The notes under the pieces are model-generated. The model was not told where the DNA came from. It saw only the letters and a list, made by a program, of their open reading frames with translations, and did no database searches. The translations under genes were made by a program, and so were the position numbers. Shown in pieces: positions 24,158 through 35,559 of a stretch of 64,000 nt of DNA. The stretch is from Halorussus salilacus (GTDB lineage Archaea; Halobacteriota; Halobacteria; Halobacteriales; Haladaptataceae), in contig NZ_CP099993.1 in NCBI RefSeq assembly GCF_024138125.1, positions 2,542,001 through 2,606,000 of the forward strand. Reading direction: 5' to 3'. Numbering within the stretch: position 1 is the first letter of the stretch; every line of letters starts with the position of its first letter.

Positions 24158-24556
24158 ATGAGACACGACCAGCAGGGGGAGGCGAACGTCTCTCCGTCGC
24201 ACGTCTCCGAGCAGGATGTACTGTCAGTCACCGGCGAGAGCGAGGCGCTCGACGCGGTGTTTCGCGCCCTCGCGGACTACCGACGACGCTGTGCCTGCCA
24301 CTATCTCGCCCGGAGCGACGGCCCGATGCGGGTCGAGGACCTCGCGGAACTGCTCGCCGCGTCGGTCCGCGAGAAGAGTCGCGCGCTACTCACCGCAGAC
24401 GAGGTCGAGAAGACCCGGACAGAACTCCTCCGGATGCACCTGCCGAGGTTGGCCGAGGCCGGTGTCGTGAAGTACGACGGTGAGACGGTGACGCTCGCGG
24501 GGTCACCGGGCGTCCGGGTATGTCTCGGGGCAGCCTCGTCGGTTGACTTCGGGTAG
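24158..24556 (+). CDS. DUF7344-type winged-helix protein (soluble)
   Basis: A 132-aa cytoplasmic protein with the haloarchaeal DUF7344 signature: ALDAVFRALADYRRRCACHYL, DGPMRVEDLAELLAA, then EKTRTELLRMHLPRLAEAGVVKY, the typical wing and dimer helix. Unlike the paralogue at 3877, it has no membrane helices. It is probably a DNA-binding regulator. The start is the ATG at 24158 following a possible hairpin leader; homologues begin near SEQDVLSVTGES, so residues 1-15 may be dispensable. No linked operon genes; targets unknown. Confidence 0.75.
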   Translation: MRHDQQGEANVSPSHVSEQDVLSVTGESEALDAVFRALADYRRRCACHYLARSDGPMRVEDLAELLAASVREKSRALLTADEVEKTRTELLRMHLPRLAEAGVVKYDGETVTLAGSPGVRVCLGAASSVDFG

Positions 24557-24756
24557 GGGGTACGTCTCTGTCTTTTCGATTCGTTAGGATTGGTGAGTAG
24601 TTGCGTCTCAGTTTGCTCGTTTGCTCGAACTACAATCCCCGAGCAGGTGTCGCTACGGAATGCTAGCATCTAGAACCCCTATATGTATTAACATGTATAA
24701 ATATGTAGGGAGTTAGAACACAGATTTTATCAAAGAGTGTCGTTTGATTGGATATT

Positions 24757-25806
24757 ATGAAGCGAACCGTCGTCCTGATGCTACTTATAGTAATCAGTAG
24801 CACAGCCGTCGTCCCCCACTCTGTCGCGGCGGACGATGAGTATCCATCGCCGTGCGACGAAGCACCCCTCCTCGACGCCACGGGCGAATACGAAGGGGCC
24901 ATCGATACGCCGGAAGATGTCGATACGTTTCGGGTGCAAGTCGACCGGGGCGACTATCTGCATTTCAACGTCCGCTACGCAGAGGGCTCAGTCGACCCAG
25001 AAGTTGCTGTGTACGGCATCGAGGTGACGAGAAAGAACATCACCAGTACCGACTCTAGAACGTACCGTGGGGACACGTACCTCGAACCAGACCCCGGAGT
25101 CGAAGGGACGGGCGAGCTCTGGGCCGAGGAGTCCGGGGCCGTCTGCTTCAAGATGCACGAAGACGCCCCGTCTGACGCAACTGTTCCGTACCAATGGCGA
25201 TTCGCGCTGGACAAAAACAGTCCGACTGCGCCGGAGTTCACCCCGGCCTCCGACGAACTCCAGACTCGCGCCGAGTCGCTGGAGTCCGAGGTTGAAGAGC
25301 AGAACGAAACGATAACCGAACTCGAATCGCAGCTCTCGGAGCGTCAGGACCGAATCGCAGAACTGGAGTCCGAACTCGAAGAAGCCGAATCAAACGAGGA
25401 GTCCGGTGGCGACGTAACTATCAACGTGGAAGTCACACCGGCGGGAGACCAGCAGAACTTCGTCACTGGCGGCAAGGCGCAACTTTCAGTCCAGAGCGAC
25501 GACGTTGACCCGAGTGAGGTGGACATCGAGTACGGCAGTGCGACCTACGGTGTCGGTGCGGACGGGCAAGCCGAAGTGGCGCTTGCGGATGCCGGAACGC
25601 AGAATTTGAACGTCGTCTACGGAGACACCAGCGAGTCGGTCAGTTTCGACGTTCAAGCATCGGACGAGGAGACTGACGGCGAATCAGCGGGCCAAGACGA
25701 CGGTGATAGCGACGAGCAATCGTCCGGTGGTGTTCCCGGCTTCGGGTTCGTCACAGTCCTCGGCGCAGTGGCACTGCTGGTGGCTGTCGGCCTCCGACGC
25801 GATTGA
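24757..25806 (+). CDS. PGF-CTERM surface protein with coiled coil
   Basis: A 349-aa secreted protein. Residues 1-24 are a Sec signal peptide (RTVVLMLLIVISSTAVVPHS). Residues 25-155 form a beta-rich domain resembling pre-peptidase-type carbohydrate or adhesion folds (ATGEYEGAIDTPEDVDTFRV). Residues about 170-215 are a coiled coil (AESLESEVEEQNETITELES), followed by a beta domain and an acidic Asp/Glu/Ser linker. The C-terminus has the PGF-CTERM tripartite signal: GVPGFGF, a hydrophobic helix and RRD, so archaeosortase A should cut it and lipid-anchor the protein. ATG 24757 is used. The gene and its A/T-rich upstream 200 bp (ctatatgtattaac) are less G/C-rich than neighbours, hinting at transfer. 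Confidence 0.82.
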   Translation: MKRTVVLMLLIVISSTAVVPHSVAADDEYPSPCDEAPLLDATGEYEGAIDTPEDVDTFRVQVDRGDYLHFNVRYAEGSVDPEVAVYGIEVTRKNITSTDSRTYRGDTYLEPDPGVEGTGELWAEESGAVCFKMHEDAPSDATVPYQWRFALDKNSPTAPEFTPASDELQTRAESLESEVEEQNETITELESQLSERQDRIAELESELEEAESNEESGGDVTINVEVTPAGDQQNFVTGGKAQLSVQSDDVDPSEVDIEYGSATYGVGADGQAEVALADAGTQNLNVVYGDTSESVSFDVQASDEETDGESAGQDDGDSDEQSSGGVPGFGFVTVLGAVALLVAVGLRRD

Positions 25807-26011
25807 GCGAATTCGGGGGTCGGCGGATTCGGTTTGGGGATGTGAGTGGGCTTTTATCATCGGTTGAGGACGACCGAGAGCCGTTCTTTTCGGCACGAGT
25901 AGCTGACCACGTCCGAAACAGAGGCAAAACCGCCACCGCGACCGCAGACCTCACGCCTCCCCAACCTCCTCTTTCGCTCCCTCCGGTCGCTCAGTCGTCC
26001 CTCGCGCGATA

Positions 26012-26034
26012 GGCGCGACCACGAGGGTCGCGCC
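26012..26034. repeat. Perfect 9-bp hairpin downstream of malic enzyme
   Basis: The arms 26012-26020 and 26026-26034 flank acgag. It lies in the 289-bp gene-free interval between the PGF-CTERM gene and the end of maeB and could be the 3' stem of either convergent gene. Nothing else was recognised in that interval. Confidence 0.6.
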
Positions 26035-26095
26035 CCGCGCGCCGACTGTTAGTTAATGGTTCGCTCGCAGAGAGGTGATTGTTCGCTCCCGGCGA

Positions 26096-28354
<2,259 letters not shown>

Positions 28355-28477
28355 GGCGCGACAAATCGCACCCGCCCCTAAAAAACTATGCGAAGCCGTC
28401 GAACCGTGGTTCGACGGCCGTCGAAATCCCGCCGCGCCCACGTCGCCGTCACAGCGGCGTCGACGCCGCGCCGTCGA

Positions 28478-29584
28478 CTACGCCGAGTTCACCAGCACGT
28501 CCGGACACTCCAGTTCGACGCCGCCGTCCTCGGACTCGACGGCCGTCGTCGGCCACCGGCCGGTGTCGGTCAGCACCCCGAACTCCTCCTCGGCCACCAG
28601 CACGGTGTCCTCGCTCTTGGCACCCTGCACGGTCGGGTTCCACGCGTAGGCCATCGGCGCGGTCACGGGGGCCGCCGAGTCGGGTGTCGCCACCCACTCG
28701 CGCCCGGCGTACCCGGCCGCCCCGCCCTGATGGTGGAGTCGCCACTCGTCGGGGTGGCCGACCCGGTCGTAGGCGTTCCGGACCGCGGCGAACACCTCGC
28801 CCGCGGTCCCGCCCCGTCCTGCGGCCTCGCGGGTCGCGGCGAGCGCGGCCACCTCGACCGTGCGGGCCGCGCGGTGACGTTCGCGGAGTTCCGCCAGCGC
28901 CTCGTCGGACAGTTCGGACTCGAACGCGACCGTCCGGGTCGCGCTGGCGTGGAGACCGCCGCGCTCGGCCGTGACCGACACCAGCGCGTACCCGCCGAGT
29001 TCGGCGTCGGTCGGCGTGTAGTGTCGGTACTTCCGGGCGCGCTCCGCGCCGCCCACGAGCGCGACCGGGGCCTCGATACCCCGCGCCGAGAGCGCGACCC
29101 GGAGGGCGGAGGCGACCTCCGACTCGGTGTCGCCGGGCCGGAGCTCCCGGCAGACCGCCTCGACCGCCTCGGCGGTCTCCCCGCCGAGGTCGCGGTAGGC
29201 CTCGATGTCCTCCGGCGTGAGTGGGTGGCGCAACGGCGAGGCGTCCACCGACGCCAGCCCCGGTGCGTCGAAGTCGGCCCCCGCGGGGCCGGGCGCGCGC
29301 TCGGCGACCGCCTCCGCGAGCGACTTCTCGTGCCACGGGAACTCGACGACGTGCGCGCGCACGTCGTCGAGTTCCTCCTCGCGAAGGCGGTCGGCCTCGA
29401 CGTTGTTCGTCACGACCTCCAGCGCCTCGCCGTCGTAGCCCACCGCGGCGACCCCCACGTCGGTCTCGCGGTCCACGACGTTGCTCGCGCCGGTCAGCCA
29501 CGCGAAGGAGTTCGGGCGCGCGAACCAGACGGACCCGAGGTCGCGCTCGGCGAGCAGGGCGTCGAGGCGGTCCTGCTTGGTCAT
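28478..29584 (-). CDS. M24-fold (creatinase/aminopeptidase P-like) protein, metal ligands apparently lost
   Basis: A 368-aa cytoplasmic protein. Residues 1-130 resemble the creatinase N-terminal domain (LDALLAERDLGSVWFARPN), and the remainder has the pita-bread fold (RKYRHYTPTDAELGGYALVS, RTVAFESELSDEALAELRER, WRLHHQGGAAGYAGREW). In active M24 peptidases two Asp, one His and two Glu bind metals; here the stretch corresponding to the Asp ligands reads ALVSVTAERGG and HASATRTV, so the aspartates seem replaced. It is therefore likely not a standard metallopeptidase; a creatinase-type or binding role is possible. ATG 29584 was chosen because the longer frame adds only Arg/Pro-rich, untypical sequence. 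Confidence 0.78.
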   Translation of the reverse strand: MTKQDRLDALLAERDLGSVWFARPNSFAWLTGASNVVDRETDVGVAAVGYDGEALEVVTNNVEADRLREEELDDVRAHVVEFPWHEKSLAEAVAERAPGPAGADFDAPGLASVDASPLRHPLTPEDIEAYRDLGGETAEAVEAVCRELRPGDTESEVASALRVALSARGIEAPVALVGGAERARKYRHYTPTDAELGGYALVSVTAERGGLHASATRTVAFESELSDEALAELRERHRAARTVEVAALAATREAAGRGGTAGEVFAAVRNAYDRVGHPDEWRLHHQGGAAGYAGREWVATPDSAAPVTAPMAYAWNPTVQGAKSEDTVLVAEEEFGVLTDTGRWPTTAVESEDGGVELECPDVLVNSA

Positions 29585-29709
29585 ACGTGGCGGGTGGGGA
29601 GCGACCGCCTTGAATGAGGCGACTTCGGCGAATCTTCGCGGTCCGGACCCGACCGCGAATTTCGCGACCTGCCGCGAACCACGAGTGTCGTGACGTGCGC
29701 CAGACCACG

Positions 29710-29919
29710 GGACGCGCCGCGCTTGCGGCCTCGACGAGGCCGCAAGCGCACGCGGGGAGGCACGGGGCGCGGTGCGGGTGCAGTGCGGTCGCGATGCGGG
29801 TGCAGTGCGGTCGCGATACGGGTGCAGTGCGGTCGCGATGCGGGTGCAGTGCGGTGCAGTGCGGTCGCGATGCGGTGCGGTCGCGGTCTCATCGGTACCG
29901 AGAGTAGCTAGCTTCTCGG
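29710..29919. repeat. Composite palindrome-plus-tandem-repeat element, copy 1
   Basis: Order: 12-base left flank (ggacgcgccgcg), inverted repeat with 15-base arms (29719-29733 and 29735-29749), a 35-base conserved block beginning cgcacgcggggagg, a 22-bp tandem array of about 4.5 units (29774-29886), then a conserved tail with catcggta and gtagctagc. The flanks and tail match copy 2 at 39737-39863 almost base for base, while the stem sequence is entirely different but self-complementary in both. No coding potential is believable. Confidence 0.85.
29774..29886. repeat. 22-bp tandem repeat array
   Basis: Units 29774-29795, 29796-29817 and 29818-29839 are nearly identical (core gtgcagtgcggtcgcgat). 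A fourth copy at 29840-29871 carries a 10-base internal duplication, and a partial fifth ends at 29886. It lies inside composite element 1. Confidence 0.92.
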
Positions 29920-30088
29920 TTCCGACAGCAACCGCACGACCGAACCACACCACCACGGGTCGCGTATCCACCACCTCGCAATCGCAGTCGGACAGGTCTA
30001 AGTACGACCGGCCGAAAACCCCGATACGGGGAGTTCAAACCGTGCAAACACACACGATACGAGTCTCGTCGAGGGGAGGGTCGCGCTG

Positions 30089-30565
30089 ATGGTCCGGTTT
30101 CGCCACCTCGCCGCCGTCACCACTGGCCTCACCTTCGTGCTCATCCTGCTCGGGGTCTACACCGCCGCGGTGGGCGCGGGGCTGTCGTGTTCGGCCCAGT
30201 GGCCGTTCTGCGACGGCGGCCTGATTCCGCAGTCGTTCCCGAGCTTCGTCGAGTGGTTCCACCGCCTCGTCGCGATGGTGACCGGGTTCTTCATCCTCGG
30301 CACCGCGGTCGGCGCGTGGAAGTACCACTCCCAGCGGCGGATTCGGGGCGCAGCCACCCTCGCGCTCGCGGTCACGCCGGTTCAGGTCGTGCTGGGCGGC
30401 GCGACCGTCTTCGTCTACACGCCGGTGGTGCAGGTCGCCCACCACGCCGCCGCGCTGATAATCTTCGGCGCGCTCGTGGCGACCACGCTGTGGTCCTACG
30501 AGACCGCGCGAGCGCCTGAGAGTCGGGCGGCCGACGCGACCGCCGGGTATCCGACCGACGACTGA
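30089..30565 (+). CDS. ctaA: Half-size heme A synthase (CtaA/COX15 family)
   Basis: CtaA oxidises heme O to heme A for terminal oxidases, at the membrane. The 158-aa protein has four helices, half the bacterial enzyme, as known for archaeal CtaA from other lineages. The conserved features are the extracellular Cys pair in GLSCSAQWPFCDGG, the glutamate and heme-ligand His in FVEWFHRLVAMVTGF, and a second His pair VAHHAAALIIFG. It presumably dimerises. ATG 30089 begins MVRFRHLAAV with a Sec-type first helix. It follows composite repeat 1; no cytochrome oxidase genes are in the window. Confidence 0.88.
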   Translation: MVRFRHLAAVTTGLTFVLILLGVYTAAVGAGLSCSAQWPFCDGGLIPQSFPSFVEWFHRLVAMVTGFFILGTAVGAWKYHSQRRIRGAATLALAVTPVQVVLGGATVFVYTPVVQVAHHAAALIIFGALVATTLWSYETARAPESRAADATAGYPTDD

Positions 30566-30657
30566 CCCTCATTTTAGCGTCTCTCCCGTCCGATTCTGGA
30601 ACTTTCGCGCCAACGGTTATATGGTATCGGGTAGATGGAATATCGGGGGAGAAACAC

Positions 30658-31584
30658 ATGGACATCGACAGGCGGACGTTCGTCACGGGGAGTGCGGGAA
30701 TCGTCGGCGGGTTCGCGCTGGGGGGCGTGGCCGCCGGACAGGACGACGAAGAAGTCATCCGGGTCGGTTCGGACATCCCGTACAATCCGTTCGAGTACCG
30801 GACCGAGGAGGGCGAACTGGTCGGCTTCGACGTCGACATGGCCGAGGCCATCTTCGTCGACCAACTGGACCGGGAGTACGAGTTCGTCCAGACCGGGTTC
30901 GACACCATCATCCCGAGCCTGAACAACGGCAACTTCCGGGTCATCATGTCGGCGATGACCATCAACGAGGAGCGCGCCGAGCAGGTCGACTTCTCGGACC
31001 CGTACTTCGTCGCGTTCCAGACCGTCGCGGTGCTGGAGGGTAGCGACATCGAGAGCTTGGAGGACCTCCGGGGCCAGACCGTCGCGGTCCAGAAGGGCAC
31101 GACCGGCGAGGCCGCCGCCCAGGAGCTACAGGAGGAGTTCGACGGCGACCTCACCATCGACAGCTACGACCAGATTCCGGGGGCGTTCAGCGCCCTGCGC
31201 AACGCCCAGGCCGTCGGGGTCATCAACGACAACGCGGTCAACCTCCAGTACGTCGAGGACCGCGAGAACGTCGTGATGCTCGAAGGGGAGGGCGAGGCCG
31301 CCGAGGAGTTCGAGGAGGCCCCGCCGTATCTCACGCTCACGGTCGAGCGCTACGGCATCGCGTTCCGGCAGGACGACGACGAGTTCCGCGAGCAGGTCAA
31401 CGAGGCGCTCGGGGAAGTCATCGAGAGCGGAGCCTACGAGGAGATATACGCCGAGTACTTCCCCGGCGAGCCGCCGACCGCCATCCTCGAAGCCGGGCGG
31501 GAGACCACGACCGCCGACGGCGAGACCGAGACCGACGAGGACGAGACCACCGCGGAGGACGGAACCACCGCGAACGGCGGGTAG
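30658..31584 (+). CDS. Polar amino-acid-type ABC transporter substrate-binding protein
   Basis: A 308-aa exported binding protein. The N-terminus has a Tat motif ([11 protein letters not shown]) and hydrophobic segment without a clear lipobox Cys, so it may be released or anchored otherwise. The mature domain ([61 protein letters not shown]) belongs to the bacterial extracellular solute-binding family 3, usually for polar amino acids. The C-terminus is Thr/Glu-rich and low complexity. It heads a three-gene operon with permease (31591) and ATPase (32451). The exact substrate is not deducible. Confidence 0.92.
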   Translation: MDIDRRTFVTGSAGIVGGFALGGVAAGQDDEEVIRVGSDIPYNPFEYRTEEGELVGFDVDMAEAIFVDQLDREYEFVQTGFDTIIPSLNNGNFRVIMSAMTINEERAEQVDFSDPYFVAFQTVAVLEGSDIESLEDLRGQTVAVQKGTTGEAAAQELQEEFDGDLTIDSYDQIPGAFSALRNAQAVGVINDNAVNLQYVEDRENVVMLEGEGEAAEEFEEAPPYLTLTVERYGIAFRQDDDEFREQVNEALGEVIESGAYEEIYAEYFPGEPPTAILEAGRETTTADGETETDEDETTAEDGTTANGG

Positions 31585-31590
31585 CCCGCG

Positions 31591-32454
31591 ATGGGGGAGA
31601 CGTACGCCGACGAGGTGACCGCCGACGAGGCGACGGGCGGCGGCCCGCTGACCGACGAGCGCGTCAAACGGGCCGGAGTCGCGGTCTCGCTGGTGTTCGC
31701 CGCGGTCGTCCTCGGGTTCATCGCGCTCGTCCTGCTGGAGTACGTCGACTACGACCTGCTGTTCGCGGTGGTGCCGCGGTTCGTCGTGGCGTTCGTCCGG
31801 GTGCTGGCGGTGGTCGTGGTATCGAGCGTCCTCGCGGTCTCGGCCGGTCTCCTCGTCGGCCTCGGCCGCGTGTCCCGGACCTCGCTCACCCACTCCATCG
31901 CCACGGCGTACGTCCAGTTCTTCCGCGGGACGCCACTGCTCTTTCAGCTGTTCATCATCTATCTGGGCATCCCGTCGCTATGGCCGCCGGGCGAGTTCCC
32001 GATAAACCAGAACTGGACGGTCGTTCCGGGCGTCCTCTGGATAGACTGGAGCTTCATCACGGCCGTCGTCGCCCTGACGCTCAACCACGCCGCGTACGTG
32101 GGCGAGGCCGTGAAGGGCGGCATCAACGCGGTCCCCGACGGACAGATGGAGGCCGCCCGGTCGCTCGGCATGTCGTACGTCGATTCGATGCGGGAGGTCG
32201 TGCTCCCGCAGGCGTGGCGCAACGCGCTGGCGGCCATCGGCAACGACCAGGTCATCCTCGTCAAGGACACCTCGTTGCTGACCGTCATCGCGTTCCCCGA
32301 GATACTCACCGTCTTCCGGGAGATAAACTCGAACCAGTTCGACGCGTGGACGCCCATCGTGCTGGTCGCGGTGACGTATCTGGCCATCACGCTCCCGCTG
32401 ATGCGGCTGGTCCAGCACCTCGAAACCCGCGGCGAGTGGAGGGGAGAGCGATGA
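31591..32454 (+). CDS. Amino acid ABC transporter permease
   Basis: A 287-aa inner-membrane permease of the HisM/GlnP group. After a 30-residue cytoplasmic tail, five or six helices follow; [20 protein letters not shown] and the coupling-helix EAA motif ([24 protein letters not shown]) are diagnostic. It lies 7 bases after the binding-protein gene, and its TGA overlaps the ATPase start (ATGA), so the transporter is translated as a unit. It probably works as a homodimer, since only one permease gene is present. Confidence 0.93.
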   Translation: MGETYADEVTADEATGGGPLTDERVKRAGVAVSLVFAAVVLGFIALVLLEYVDYDLLFAVVPRFVVAFVRVLAVVVVSSVLAVSAGLLVGLGRVSRTSLTHSIATAYVQFFRGTPLLFQLFIIYLGIPSLWPPGEFPINQNWTVVPGVLWIDWSFITAVVALTLNHAAYVGEAVKGGINAVPDGQMEAARSLGMSYVDSMREVVLPQAWRNALAAIGNDQVILVKDTSLLTVIAFPEILTVFREINSNQFDAWTPIVLVAVTYLAITLPLMRLVQHLETRGEWRGER

Positions 32455-33200
32455 GCGACGACCCCGCAAGCGTACCCGCGGTCGAATTCGAGAAGGTGAA
32501 CAAGTACTTCGGCGAGGCCCACGTCCTCAAGGACGTCGACCTCGCGGTCGCCGACCGCGAGGTCGTGGTCGTCGTCGGGCCGAGCGGGTCGGGGAAGTCC
32601 ACGCTACTCCGCTGCGTGAACCGTTTAGAGGAGGTCCAGTCGGGCGACATCCGCATCGAGGGCGAGTCGATCGCCGACCCCGACGTGGACGTGAACCGCC
32701 TCCGCCAGCGGGTCGGCATGGTGTTCCAGCACTTCAACCTCTTTCCGCACAAGACCGCGCTAGAGAACGTCACGCTCGCGCCGGTCCGGGTCCGGGGGCT
32801 CCCCGAGGAGGAGGCCCGCCGGACCGGCGAGGAACTGCTCGAAGAGGTGGGACTGGGCGACCAGCTCGACTCGTATCCGGGACAGCTCTCGGGCGGCCAG
32901 CAACAGCGGGTCGCCATCGCCCGCGCGCTGGCGATGGACCCCAGCGTGATGCTGTTCGACGAGGTGACCTCCGCGCTCGACCCCGAACTCGTCGGCGAGG
33001 TGCTGGCGGTGATGCGACGACTCGCCGAGGAGGGGATGACAATGCTCGTGGTGACCCACGAGATGGGGTTCGCCCGCGAGGTGGGCGACCGGGTCGTGCT
33101 GATGTCGGAGGGCCGAATCGTGGAGACGGGCCCGCCCGAGGAGCTGTTCGACCACCCAGAGACCGACCGCGCGAGGCAGTTCCTCGCGCGGGTGAAGTGA
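32451..33200 (+). CDS. Amino acid ABC transporter ATP-binding protein
   Basis: A 249-aa cytoplasmic ATPase that drives the transporter. Walker [13 protein letters not shown]-loop VFQHFNLFP, signature [16 protein letters not shown], Walker [13 protein letters not shown] and the switch His in VVTHEMGFA are all intact and in GlnQ-type context. Start overlaps the permease stop (ATGA at 32451-32454). Confidence 0.95.
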   Translation: MSDDPASVPAVEFEKVNKYFGEAHVLKDVDLAVADREVVVVVGPSGSGKSTLLRCVNRLEEVQSGDIRIEGESIADPDVDVNRLRQRVGMVFQHFNLFPHKTALENVTLAPVRVRGLPEEEARRTGEELLEEVGLGDQLDSYPGQLSGGQQQRVAIARALAMDPSVMLFDEVTSALDPELVGEVLAVMRRLAEEGMTMLVVTHEMGFAREVGDRVVLMSEGRIVETGPPEELFDHPETDRARQFLARVK

Positions 33201-33251
33201 GACCGACCGGTGCCGTCGACGCTACTCCGTCTCACCGACGCGTTCCCGGTC

Positions 33252-33914
33252 TCACCGGCGCTCGCGGTCGCCCGCCCACGGCGTCTCGCTCTCGGCGCTC
33301 TCGTTGTCCAGCGTCTCGTTCGCGGCGTCCCGACCGACCTCGTCCTCGAAGCGGTAGAGGTCGACCGACCGATTTTCGAGGGTCCGGGCGTGGGTCACGT
33401 TCACGTCGTAGGTGGCTCGCATCCCGGGCGAGAGCTCCTCGGCCGCTCCGATGGTCCGGTTCGCCCGCATCTCGACGACCCGCGCCCTCACGACCAGCTC
33501 CGAGACCGACGCGCGGTACTCGCCCTCAGACAGCTCGCCCTCGTCCCACGCGACCGTGACGTTCGCCCGGACGCCTTCGAGCGCTTCGACGTACAGTTCG
33601 ACGGCCGCGATCTCCTCGGCGAGGACCTCCGCGCGTTCGGCGCGGGTCGTCGCGTTCTCGAGTCGGTCCGAGAGGGTCCGGTTCCAGAGTTCGCCCTCGA
33701 CGCTCGCACCCTGCGTGCCGACCGCGCCCGCGAGCTGTTGGCCCGGCGAGACGGTGGTGTTGTTCGCGACCACCGTCTCGTCGTCCGGCCACGTCGGGGT
33801 CGGTTCGTCGGCTTCCGGCGGCGTCTCGGGATTCGACGGACCGGTCGCGGCCGCGACCGGTCCGGTCACGACGACCGCGAGGAGGCCCACCACCAGGACG
33901 ACTGTGGGTTTCAT
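33252..33914 (-). CDS. Secreted DUF7096-like haloarchaeal protein
   Basis: A 220-aa protein with a signal peptide ([21 protein letters not shown]) followed by an acidic, helical mature domain rich in N-glycosylation sites (NNT, NRT, NAT, NVT, NRS, NET). Segments such as [20 protein letters not shown] and [20 protein letters not shown] suggest helical bundles. There is no membrane anchor at the C-terminus. It resembles haloarchaeal DUF7096 proteins, whose genes sit beside the membrane-tethered HTH protein encoded next on the same strand; a sensing partnership is inferred. ATG 33914 follows a palindromic promoter region at 33958-33989. Confidence 0.62.
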   Translation of the reverse strand: MKPTVVLVVGLLAVVVTGPVAAATGPSNPETPPEADEPTPTWPDDETVVANNTTVSPGQQLAGAVGTQGASVEGELWNRTLSDRLENATTRAERAEVLAEEIAAVELYVEALEGVRANVTVAWDEGELSEGEYRASVSELVVRARVVEMRANRTIGAAEELSPGMRATYDVNVTHARTLENRSVDLYRFEDEVGRDAANETLDNESAESETPWAGDRERR

Positions 33915-33957
33915 CGGCCGTTTCTACGGATTCTGTCGGCAATAAGCCGCCGTTACT

Positions 33958-33989
33958 GAACCCGGATTAATCCGGATTAACCGGGGTTC
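33958..33989. promoter_or_regulatory. Palindromic repeat in spacer before secreted DUF7096-like gene
   Basis: The 80-base spacer between the HTH gene and the secreted gene contains a direct repeat of ccggattaat and imperfectly paired gaaccc.../...ccggggttc ends, enclosing the perfect palindrome ttaatccggattaa. A TATA-like cttattgcc lies just downstream on the minus strand, so this could be an operator for the secreted gene. Confidence 0.5.
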
Positions 33990-33994
33990 ACGCC

Positions 33995-35008
33995 TCAAGG
34001 CTCCTCCTGAGCCAGTGCGAGCACGTTCTCGCGGCCGAGTCGGAAGCTCTCTATCTTCCCCTGCTCGCGGAGGCTGCCGACCACCTGACTCGTCTTGGCC
34101 TCGGTCCACCCGAGTTCGTCGACGATGGCCTTCTGCTTGACGCGGCCGCCCCGGCGTTCGAGGAGTCGGAGGACCCGCTCCTCGTTGCTCAGCAGGTCCT
34201 CGGGCGGTTCGTCGGTCTCCTCGCCGGGTTCCGAGTCGCGACGGCGGTAGAGCCACCACCCTCCGGCGACCCCCGCGCCGACGACCGCGAGACCACCGAC
34301 CGCCGCGAGGACGACGCCCCACGGCAGGTCGGGGGTTCCGGTACCCGGCGGCGAGAGGACGATTCGCGGCTCGTTGGCGGCGAACTCCATCGGGCCGTTC
34401 CAGACCGCCGCGGTCTCGCGCTCCTCGTCGGGGGTCGGCCGGACCTCGGTCGTCTCGTAGTCCCCGGGCCACGTTATCAACAGCCGGGTCTTCTCGTCGA
34501 GCGGGAGCCCCGAAAGGGCGTCGCCGACCCGGACCTCGTCGTCCGACACCGCGGCGAACCCCTTCCACTGGAAGGTGTAGGCCACGATGCCGTACCGCTG
34601 GGGGAACTCCCGGACCTCGGCGTCGACGGTGAAGTTCTCGCCCGCCATCTCCCTGCCCGTGGCGTCCTCGGCGCTGTCTATCGTCCCCGACATCCGGCGG
34701 ACGAACTGCTGGCTGTACTCGGTGGAGTTGGTCTCGATGTCGCTCTGCAGGCTCTCGAACGCATCGGTGGTCTCGCCGTCGTCGAGTCGCGTCCGGTAGG
34801 CGACCTCCCACGTCGCGGTCCCGTTCCCGTGGACCTGAACCCGCATGACGATGGTGTCGGGCGTGACGTCCCGGGACTGGCGGTCGAGGCTCTCGACCCG
34901 TTCGGGGTGGCCCGCCGCGCCGTCGACGGCCACGCCGCTGGTCGCACCGACGACGGCCGCCGCGCAGAGGGCTACCGCGAGGACCGCTCCGAACTGTCGC
35001 GCCCCCAT
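33995..35008 (-). CDS. Membrane-tethered winged-helix regulator with extracellular domain
   Basis: A 337-aa protein. Residues 1-22 are a signal peptide. Residues 40-235 form a beta-rich extracellular domain (VMRVQVHGNGTATWEVAYRT, YGIVAYTFQWKGFAAVSDDEVR) like haloarchaeal DUF7345. One membrane helix (VVLAAVGGLAVVGAGVAGGW) leads to an Arg-rich cytoplasmic stretch and a winged helix (LSNEERVLRLLERRGGRVKQ, DELGWTEAKTSQVVGSLREQ) like DUF7343. This architecture fits a one-component transmembrane signal receptor that controls genes directly. The secreted gene downstream is the likely target or partner. ATG 35008 is used because it begins the signal peptide. Confidence 0.78.
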   Translation of the reverse strand: MGARQFGAVLAVALCAAAVVGATSGVAVDGAAGHPERVESLDRQSRDVTPDTIVMRVQVHGNGTATWEVAYRTRLDDGETTDAFESLQSDIETNSTEYSQQFVRRMSGTIDSAEDATGREMAGENFTVDAEVREFPQRYGIVAYTFQWKGFAAVSDDEVRVGDALSGLPLDEKTRLLITWPGDYETTEVRPTPDEERETAAVWNGPMEFAANEPRIVLSPPGTGTPDLPWGVVLAAVGGLAVVGAGVAGGWWLYRRRDSEPGEETDEPPEDLLSNEERVLRLLERRGGRVKQKAIVDELGWTEAKTSQVVGSLREQGKIESFRLGRENVLALAQEEP

Positions 35009-35250
35009 TCGCTCGGTTCTCCGACGCCAAGGGAAAAATGGGTTGCGCCGCTTTGGGGCGTCTTACCCCCGCCCGTATAGTTCCACGAGCCGTTTCTCGG
35101 CGGTAGGTACGGCCTACCCTCGGTATCGGGTCGTTGCTTCGCTGAATCCGGGTGAAATCGGGCCAAAGCCGCCCGCAGGCTTCCCAATCGGCTTTCAGGG
35201 TTTAGGGGGTTGAAACGCCTGTCCGTACAACCCGCAATCGGCGAGACACC

Positions 35251-35559
35251 ATGTCGAAGACGGAAACGCACACGGCGAACCCGGTCGAACGCGAGGAACG
35301 AGAGACACCGCTGCGGGTCCAGGCCGACTGGTCCGGCTGTGAGACCCTCGACGCCGCGGTGACGAGCGCGATTTCCCGGGCGACCGGGGCCGCGGTGACC
35401 GACCTCGCGCCCCTGTACGAGTACATGGACCCCGACGCGCTCCACGCGTTCGTCGCGTCCATGCGCGACCGCGAGCGGGAGACGAGCATCACCTTCGAGT
35501 ACGAGGGCCACGACGTGACGGTCCGCTCGGACGGCGAGATACTGGTCTGGCCGACCTAG
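35251..35559 (+). CDS. HalOD1 output domain protein
   Basis: A 102-aa cytoplasmic protein. Residues 35-102 match the haloarchaeal output domain HalOD1: CETLDAAVTSAISRATG, DLAPLYEYMDPDALHAFV, ETSITFEYEGHDVTVRSDGE, ILVWPT. HalOD1 is usually attached to receiver domains in haloarchaeal signalling; here it stands alone, so it may act as a separate effector. The upstream 240-bp interval (35009-35250) shows only a weak TATA-like ggtttagggg near 35197. Its 3' end overlaps the convergent rfcL gene by four bases. Confidence 0.8.
   Translation: MSKTETHTANPVEREERETPLRVQADWSGCETLDAAVTSAISRATGAAVTDLAPLYEYMDPDALHAFVASMRDRERETSITFEYEGHDVTVRSDGEILVWPT

Larger units (their letters stand above)
29585..30088. 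other. Divergent gene-free stretch containing composite repeat element 1
   Basis: 504 bases between the M24-fold gene (minus) and ctaA (plus). It contains the composite repeat at 29710-29919, after which 170 bases of A/C-rich sequence precede ctaA. No coding sequence is supported; the translated tandem array is an artefact of repetition. Confidence 0.6.

Noticed and set aside
29772-29907. Open frames through the 22-bp tandem array giving repeating Arg/Cys/Gly/Val peptides
   Set aside because: They arise only from the repeat, appear in several frames and have no start signal or homologous pattern; I treat the array as non-coding.
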